A DNA stretch of 64,000 bases from JAXGXQ01 sp040772685 (lineage in GTDB: Bacteria; Bacillota; Clostridia; Saccharofermentanales; UBA5734), in NCBI GenBank assembly GCA_040772685.1, contig JAXGXQ010000006.1:1-64000 (forward strand), written 5' to 3'. The notes under the pieces were generated by a model. The model was not told where the DNA came from. It ran no database searches and was given only the letters and a program-made list of their open reading frames with translations. Of the stretch, positions 58,790 to 64,000 are shown piece by piece (the first letter of the stretch is position 1; every line of letters starts with the position of its first letter). Both the position numbers and the translations under genes were made by a program.

Positions 58790-60121
58790 ATGAATAATCC
58801 ACAATACATTCTTGGCATTGACTGTGGCACTTCTTCAGTTAAAACAGGTCTGTTTGACCTTGATCTGAACCTGGTCGCAGAAACCAGATCACCGCACAGT
58901 TATATTACCAACGGGCTCGCGGTTGAGATTGACCCCAACGAGCTCTTCGCCTCGTTCTTACGCTCACTGGAGGGTTTGCGCGAATATCTGCCTTATGTGA
59001 AAGCCATGGGCTTCTCTGGACTTTGCCCCGACCTTATCCTGATGGATGAAAAGGGTAATTCGCTCGATAATGGAATTATTCATTTGGATCGGCGCAGCGA
59101 AAAACAAGGCTTGGAAATTGTAGAAAAATTTGGTGAGGAACGATTCATTTCTATTGCCGGCAATGTACCCTGCCCCGGAGGCATGTCGATAACCAGCCTG
59201 ATGTGGATGCGCGATAATAAACCCGATATATACAATAAAGCCTATAAGTTTGGTCACACAACCAGTTATTTTATCGCCCGCCTTACTGGCAACTTCGTAA
59301 TTGATCCCACTAACGCCGGGTTTAACGGCCTGTATGACACTGTAGGCATGACCGGCTGGAGTGAGGAAATCTGCGCGGCCTTCGACATCCGCCGCGACAT
59401 TCTGCCGGAAATCAAAATGTGCTATGAAGAAGCCGGGCGCATTACCCCGGAGGCCGCCAAAATTACCGGGTTGCCGGCAGGTATTCTGGTTATTGCCGGT
59501 GGCGGCGACACAGCCTGTTCCGTATACGGAGCCGGGTGTGACACCAATGGTACATTGCTTAATTCAACCGGCACTGTTGAAGTAATGGCCATGTGTACCG
59601 ATAAGCCGCACGCCACAGGACGTTACCTGCTGCGGCCTGCCTGCAATAAAGGCCATTGGATCGTGATGAACCTGATCGGGGCGGGCGGCGAAAGCCTTAA
59701 CTGGTTTTATAATAATTTCTGCCGCGAAATGAGCAAGTCGGAATTCTTTAACGAATATCTGCCCAGCCTGCTGGGAAAATTGGATACTGATGTGCTGATG
59801 ACACCGTACTTGGCAGGTGACCGCTGCAGTGTGATTAATAAGGCTGCAGTGGTAACAGGCCTCACTCTTGCAACTTCACGCGACGACATGCTGGTAGGCC
59901 TGGTTAAAGGCATGATAGGTCAACTGGAGGATGGCATGGCCGATTTCAAGCGCTTTGCCGGCAAGCTGGCTGACACTGTTTACTATACCGGCGGTGGTGC
60001 TGGTGCCTTATTTGATTATAAAAGACAGGTCTTCCCACAGTTCAAATTTGAAGCGGTTGAAAATTCAGCCATGAAAGGAATCGGCCGCTTAATCCGAGAA
60101 GCTTATGAAGCAGAACGATAA
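58790..60121 (+). CDS. FGGY-family carbohydrate kinase
   Basis: 443 residues, sugar kinase of the xylulokinase/erythritol kinase class. Phosphate loop IDCGTSSVKTGLFDLD, active-site acid in GGDTACSVYGAG, and the FGGY signature-like GAGGESLNWFYNNF region. About 50 residues shorter than typical xylulokinases, so the sugar (D-xylulose, L-ribulose or a tetritol) is not determined. AAGGAGG precedes the ATG. Between the dehydrogenase and an acetyl-xylan esterase, a pentose role is likely. Confidence 0.87.
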   Translation: MNNPQYILGIDCGTSSVKTGLFDLDLNLVAETRSPHSYITNGLAVEIDPNELFASFLRSLEGLREYLPYVKAMGFSGLCPDLILMDEKGNSLDNGIIHLDRRSEKQGLEIVEKFGEERFISIAGNVPCPGGMSITSLMWMRDNKPDIYNKAYKFGHTTSYFIARLTGNFVIDPTNAGFNGLYDTVGMTGWSEEICAAFDIRRDILPEIKMCYEEAGRITPEAAKITGLPAGILVIAGGGDTACSVYGAGCDTNGTLLNSTGTVEVMAMCTDKPHATGRYLLRPACNKGHWIVMNLIGAGGESLNWFYNNFCREMSKSEFFNEYLPSLLGKLDTDVLMTPYLAGDRCSVINKAAVVTGLTLATSRDDMLVGLVKGMIGQLEDGMADFKRFAGKLADTVYYTGGGAGALFDYKRQVFPQFKFEAVENSAMKGIGRLIREAYEAER

Positions 60122-60138
60122 ATCAGGAGGTACAAAAT

Positions 60139-61164
60139 TTGCCTGCATTTGAAATGAGTCTGGCCGAATTACGGGAATACCGCGGCAGCAGTCCGCTGCC
60201 TGCGGATTTTAACGCCTACTGGGACCGGGCATTGGCGGAACTGGACGCTTTGCCAGCAGCTGATACATACCAGCTGGAACCGGCGGATTTCACAGCACCG
60301 GGGCTAAACTGCCAGCACCTTTGGTTTACCGGCGTCGGCGGCGCCCGGCTGCATTGCAAGCTCGTGCGCCCTGCCACTGACACAGGTGACAACGCCGTTG
60401 CTAATGACGTGGCTGCTGCAGGTGAAACAGGCGCAGAAACGCGTGGCATGCCCGGGGTCGCGCTGTTTCATGGCTATACCCACCACAGCGGCGATTGGTT
60501 TGATCTACTGCCTCATGCCTACGCCGGCAAAGTTGTACTTTCGCTCGATGTGCGCGGCCAGGGCGGTCTTTCAACTGATCCGGCGAACGCTGCCGGGCCA
60601 ACGCTGTTTGGCCATATAGTCCGTGGTGTTGCTGATCCGGATCCTGACAAATTGTTTTATCGTTGCGTTTATCTCGACGCAGTCCAGGCAACGCGCATAC
60701 TCATGTCACTGCCAGGGGTAGACCCGGACAGAATCGGAACCAGTGGCAATTCTCAGGGCGGTGCGCTGGCCTTGGTTACAGCAGCCTTGAACCCCAGGAT
60801 TGCGCGCTGTGCCCCAATTCATCCCTTTCTTGCTGATTTCCGCCGTATTGTTGAGCTTGATTTTGACCAAGGCGCTTATGAGGGCTTCCGGCTTTTTTTT
60901 CGTAAATATGATCCTTTGCATGAATACGAGGACGAGTTCTTTGAGCGTCTCGGCTACATCGATGTGCAAAATTTCGCCACACAGGTAAAGGCTGAAGTAT
61001 TGTGGCAGACAGGCCTGATGGATACCCTTTGCGCACCTTCAACCCAGTTCGCGATCTACAACAAATTGCAGTGTCCAAAACAAATGCTTTTGAGCCACGA
61101 CTATGGGCACGAAAAAATCCTTTACGCGTCAGATCGGATTTTTAGTTTTTTCAACGATCTATAA
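60139..61164 (+). CDS. Acetyl-xylan esterase (AXE1/cephalosporin-C deacetylase family)
   Basis: 341 residues, CE7-type esterase. Start AFEMSLAELREYRGSSPLPA, oxyanion and nucleophile motif GTSGNSQGGALALV with Ser, Asp in TGLMDTLCAPST and His in SHDYGHE. Removes acetyl groups from xylo-oligosaccharides in the cytoplasm. An insertion of Ala/Glu/Thr-rich sequence (DNAVANDVAAAGETGAETRG) near residue 80 is unusual. TTG start with CAGGAGG eight bases upstream. Acetyl release would feed the FGGY kinase and transketolase. Confidence 0.88.
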   Translation: MPAFEMSLAELREYRGSSPLPADFNAYWDRALAELDALPAADTYQLEPADFTAPGLNCQHLWFTGVGGARLHCKLVRPATDTGDNAVANDVAAAGETGAETRGMPGVALFHGYTHHSGDWFDLLPHAYAGKVVLSLDVRGQGGLSTDPANAAGPTLFGHIVRGVADPDPDKLFYRCVYLDAVQATRILMSLPGVDPDRIGTSGNSQGGALALVTAALNPRIARCAPIHPFLADFRRIVELDFDQGAYEGFRLFFRKYDPLHEYEDEFFERLGYIDVQNFATQVKAEVLWQTGLMDTLCAPSTQFAIYNKLQCPKQMLLSHDYGHEKILYASDRIFSFFNDL

Positions 61165-61282
61165 TCGCCAGACAGGCTGACCATTGTCGTCATAATCTAC
61201 CTACTGCCAGACCTTGAAACAACCTGATGTGCTTAAAATTATTAAAACGATCATAGTTGTTACAGATCGGCAACATGTATGA

Positions 61283-61456
61283 ATGTTACAATTATTTGTA
61301 AAAGCAGACTACGAATCACAGATTGACGAAAAGAAAGCCGAGTTCGCCCGGGCATTAGTGGCGGATTTAGCCGAGATCACCGGAATTGACGTGTTAAATT
61401 TCTATTTAAATTATGATGAACACGCTAACTGGTTTTCCGGCAACATTTATAAATAG
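61283..61456 (+). CDS. Small protein, 57 residues, tautomerase-like size and pattern
   Basis: An ATG frame encodes MLQLFVKADYESQIDEKKAE followed by FARALVADLAEITGIDVLNF and YLNYDEHANWFSGNIYK. Strand-helix-strand order and length resemble 4-oxalocrotonate tautomerase-like proteins, but the N-terminal Pro of that family is missing. No good ribosome site is visible. It ends 17 bases before the transketolase start. If real, it fills most of the 309-base gap; if not, the gap is empty apart from this frame. Confidence 0.5.
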   Translation: MLQLFVKADYESQIDEKKAEFARALVADLAEITGIDVLNFYLNYDEHANWFSGNIYK

Positions 61457-61473
61457 AAATTCAGGAGGTAACC

Positions 61474-63456
61474 ATGGTTAGATCAAAAGAACTCGATCAA
61501 CTGGCGATTAACTCAATTCGCGTCCTTTCAATGGATGCTGTGCAAAAAGCAAACTCAGGCCATCCCGGCACCCCGATCGGTGCTGCTCCCATGGCCTATA
61601 CACTCTGGTCGGAGGTTATGAAGCATAACCCCGGCAATCCCAATTGGCACAACCGCGACCGTTTTGTACTTAGCGTCGGCCATGCTTCAATGCTGATTTA
61701 TTCACTGCTGCATCTGTTTGACTATGGACTGGAGCTTGAAGAACTGAAAAACTTCAGGCAATGGGGCAGCAAAACACCCGGTCACCCGGAATACGGCCAC
61801 ACTGTAGGCGTCGAAACAACCACCGGCCCTCTTGGCCAGGGCATCGCGACTGCCGTTGGCATGGCGCTGGCTGAAGCTCACAAAGCCGCACGTTTCAACC
61901 GGCCCGGCTACCCGATTGTTGACCACTGGACCTACACTATGCTGGGCGATGGCTGCATGATGGAAGGCGTCGCCAGTGAAGCCGCCTCTTTGGCGGGAAC
62001 TTTGAAATTAGGTAAGCTGATTGCGATCTATGACTCGAATCGCATCAGCATTGAAGGTGATACTGATCTTGCCATGACGGAAAATGTCGGCATGCGTTTC
62101 GAAGCATACGGCTGGCAGGTGCTGCGCGTTGAAGACGGCAATGATACCGAGGCTGTGAAAAAGGCTCTCGAGGCGGCTAAGGCAGAAACCAGCAAGCCGT
62201 CACTGGTTATTGTTAAAACCCAAATTGCTTATGGTACCCCGCTCGCCGGTTCCGAAAAAACTCACGGTAACCCTTTGGGTGCAGAAAATGTAGCCAAGAC
62301 TCGGGAATACTTTAACTGGCCGCTCAGCGAAGCTTTTGCCATACCGCAGGAAGTTTATGATTACATGGCAGAGCAGAAAACCGCGTTGGCAGAGTCTGAG
62401 AATGAATGGAACAAGCTTTTTGCCGAGTGGGAAAAAGAGTATCCTGAACTGGCTGCACAATATAAAAGTGAGATGGCAGGCGATCTGCCCGACCTCGCGT
62501 CTGATCCTGATTTTTGGAATTTCAGCGGCCAATTGGCACCCCGCAAAGCCAGCGAAATGATTCTCACAATGTTGGGAAACAAATTGCCAAACTTTATTGG
62601 CGGCAGCGCTGACTTGGCACATTCCAACTATTCTGAAATGCAGGGTATCGACTGGTTAAGCCCGGAAAACTACGCTGGCCGGAATATTCATTTCGGTGTT
62701 CGCGAGTTCGCCATGGCGGACATAGTCAATGGCCTGATCCTGCACGGCGGCTTATTTGCCTACGGTGCGACTTTCCTTGTCTTCAGTGATTATCAGAAGG
62801 CTGCCATCCGTTTAGCAGCGATCATGAATCTGCCTTCAATTTTTGTCCTGACTCACGATAGTATTGGAGTTGGTGAAGACGGGCCCACTCACGAGCCGAT
62901 CGAACATCTTACTGCTTTGAGGGCAACACCAAACGTCACTGTCTGGCGACCTGCTGACGGCAAAGAAACTGCTGCCGGCTATATTCTGGCCCTTTCTCGC
63001 AAAGGACCTACAGCAATGGCACTTGCGAAGCAAAACCTGATCACTCTGGACGAAAGTGGCCCCATCGCAATGCGTGGTGGTTATATTTTGAAGGATACCC
63101 CAGATCCTCAAGCGTTGATTATCGCAACCGGCTCCGAGGTTGAAATCGCAGTCGCAGCGTACGAGCAGCTTAAAGAGCGTGGCATTAATGTACGTGTTGT
63201 TTCGATGCCTTCAACAGAAGTCTTCGAAGAACAGGACGAGGAATACAAGGCGCAGGTTCTGCCCGCATCGATCAAAGCCCGAGTGGCAGTTGAAGCCGGT
63301 GCAACGATGCCTTGGTGCCGTTATGTCGGCCTCGATGGCGAAGTAGTGGGAATTGACCATTTCGGTGCTTCGGCGCCGGCGCCTGTTCTGTTCCGTGAAT
63401 TCGGCTTCACCCCCGAAAATGTAGTCGCAGCAGTTGAGCGTGTCATCGCCAAATAA
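61474..63456 (+). CDS. tkt: Transketolase
   Basis: 660 residues, thiamine diphosphate enzyme of the pentose phosphate pathway. N-terminal AVQKANSGHPGTPIGAAPMA, TPP-Mg site GDGCMMEGVASEAASLAG and IYDSNRISIEGD, pyrimidine domain FVLTHDSIGVGEDGPTHEP, C-terminal domain from ATGSEVEIAV. Full length. AGGAGG precedes the ATG. It links pentoses from the esterase and kinase genes upstream to glycolysis. Confidence 0.96.
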   Translation: MVRSKELDQLAINSIRVLSMDAVQKANSGHPGTPIGAAPMAYTLWSEVMKHNPGNPNWHNRDRFVLSVGHASMLIYSLLHLFDYGLELEELKNFRQWGSKTPGHPEYGHTVGVETTTGPLGQGIATAVGMALAEAHKAARFNRPGYPIVDHWTYTMLGDGCMMEGVASEAASLAGTLKLGKLIAIYDSNRISIEGDTDLAMTENVGMRFEAYGWQVLRVEDGNDTEAVKKALEAAKAETSKPSLVIVKTQIAYGTPLAGSEKTHGNPLGAENVAKTREYFNWPLSEAFAIPQEVYDYMAEQKTALAESENEWNKLFAEWEKEYPELAAQYKSEMAGDLPDLASDPDFWNFSGQLAPRKASEMILTMLGNKLPNFIGGSADLAHSNYSEMQGIDWLSPENYAGRNIHFGVREFAMADIVNGLILHGGLFAYGATFLVFSDYQKAAIRLAAIMNLPSIFVLTHDSIGVGEDGPTHEPIEHLTALRATPNVTVWRPADGKETAAGYILALSRKGPTAMALAKQNLITLDESGPIAMRGGYILKDTPDPQALIIATGSEVEIAVAAYEQLKERGINVRVVSMPSTEVFEEQDEEYKAQVLPASIKARVAVEAGATMPWCRYVGLDGEVVGIDHFGASAPAPVLFREFGFTPENVVAAVERVIAK

Positions 63457-63479
63457 AACCGCACCAGATTGTTTATAAC

Positions 63480-63507
63480 GGCAGGCGCTCCACCCGGGGC
63501 GCCTGCC
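63480..63507. terminator. Hairpin between transketolase and SDR
   Basis: GGCAGGCGC (63480-63488) pairs perfectly with GCGCCTGCC (63499-63507). No T run follows, so termination may be partial. Confidence 0.45.
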
Positions 63508-63538
63508 GGTAAATTTGTCCAAATAACAGGAGGAAGAA

Positions 63539-64000
63539 ATGGAAGAAAAAAGAGTAGCTATTGTAACCGGTGCAGGCAAAGGAATCGGCCGCGCTATCGC
63601 CGTGGCTCTTGCCCGTGACGGTATACTGCCGGTAATTTTTGACATTGATCCGGTTACCGGAGCAGAAGCTGTTGAGGAAGTTGAAGCTGCCGGCGGCAAG
63701 TCCCGCTTTTTTAAAGTTGATGTCAGTAACGTGGCAAATATTGAAGCTGCGGTAAATGAAGTTGAACAAATTTACGGGCGAATCGATATTCTGGTTAATA
63801 ATGCCGGAATCCTGAGTACTGCCTGGCCGGATAATATTACCGAGGCTGAGTGGGACAGGGTAATGGACATCAACCTCAAAGGAATAATTTTCATGATCAA
63901 GTACACATTACCGGCGATCCTGCGCAGTCCGGCCGGCCGTGTCATCAGCATTTCTTCCAATGCCGGGCGTGGCGGCGGCATCGGTTCAGGTATTGCCTAT
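63539..64000 (+). CDS. SDR-family oxidoreductase, cut by the window edge
   Basis: 154 residues of a classical short-chain dehydrogenase. TGAGKGIGRAIA cofactor loop, DIDPV for adenine ribose, NNAGILSTAW and catalytic Ser in SISSNAGRGGG; the Tyr is at or just after the cut end (IAY). FabG-like or meso-butanediol/sugar alcohol type. GGAGGAAGAA precedes the ATG. The 3' end is outside the window. Confidence 0.9.
   Translation, partial: MEEKRVAIVTGAGKGIGRAIAVALARDGILPVIFDIDPVTGAEAVEEVEAAGGKSRFFKVDVSNVANIEAAVNEVEQIYGRIDILVNNAGILSTAWPDNITEAEWDRVMDINLKGIIFMIKYTLPAILRSPAGRVISISSNAGRGGGIGSGIAY

Overview
The window looks like chromosomal DNA of an anaerobic, Gram-positive-type bacterium (Firmicutes/Clostridia grade; I cannot place the genus). 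The reasons are strong AGGAGG-type ribosome binding sites, a CdaA-type c-di-AMP synthase next to glmM and glmS, NiaR/NiaX-type niacin control, a CsoR-controlled copper operon, a ferredoxin-fused aldo-keto reductase and a glycyl-radical-era style radical-SAM gene. Base composition is intermediate and the first ~9 kb appears more AT-rich. I saw no rRNA, tRNA, CRISPR array or intact transposon.

Layout. 1-8.5 kb: a two-component system, small membrane proteins, an ABC exporter, a membrane serine hydrolase, an ASCH/PUA-like protein and an AraC/GyrI regulator, ending in a gene graveyard (7.9-8.4 kb) built from rearranged copies of these same genes. 8.5-14.1 kb: a DUF3221-like lipoprotein-sized protein, a heliorhodopsin, a TspO protein, a membrane acyltransferase-like protein, a PaaK-type ligase and a double YcxB protein. 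14.4-15 kb: a RelB/RelE-like toxin-antitoxin pair with a clear promoter and operator. 15-20.5 kb, minus strand: aldo-keto reductase, multicopper oxidase, a pirin remnant, DUF47/Pit phosphate uptake and a TetR repressor. 20.6-23.9 kb: a large repetitive surface protein divergent from the TetR gene across two tandem palindromes.

24.1-28.7 kb: a probable operon of DUF4139 protein, PdxA-like dehydrogenase, a fused MEMO1/AMMECR1 protein and its radical-SAM partner (AmmeMemoRadiSam). 28.8-32.7 kb: LysR regulator, YeiH-type exporter, TauE/SafE transporter and a Crp/Fnr regulator. 32.9-38.5 kb: cell-envelope and c-di-AMP block, with a diadenylate cyclase fused to a YbbR (CdaR-like) segment, GlmM, GlmS and a GlmU-like left-handed beta-helix protein. 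38.5-39.8 kb: NiaR repressor and NiaX niacin transporter with a promoter and palindromic operator. 40-41.3 kb: an M23 murein hydrolase.

41.6-50.2 kb: a tightly packed nine-gene catabolic cluster of unknown substrate (SDR, RpiB/LacAB isomerase, 3-hydroxyacyl-CoA-type dehydrogenase, two AEC carriers, nucleoside-deaminase-type amidohydrolase, nucleoside phosphorylase, DSD1-type PLP enzyme, PIG-L deacetylase). 50.2-54.5 kb: SbcD and SbcC, the latter ending inside a ten-copy octamer repeat. 54.6-57.6 kb: CopA-CopZ-CsoR copper operon with its operator. 57.7-64 kb: a pentose-type block (hydroxyacid dehydrogenase, FGGY kinase, acetyl-xylan esterase, a small unannotated protein, transketolase, truncated SDR). 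The observations most worth following are the heliorhodopsin-TspO pair, the CdaA-YbbR fusion, the nine-gene catabolic cluster and the graveyard at 8 kb.
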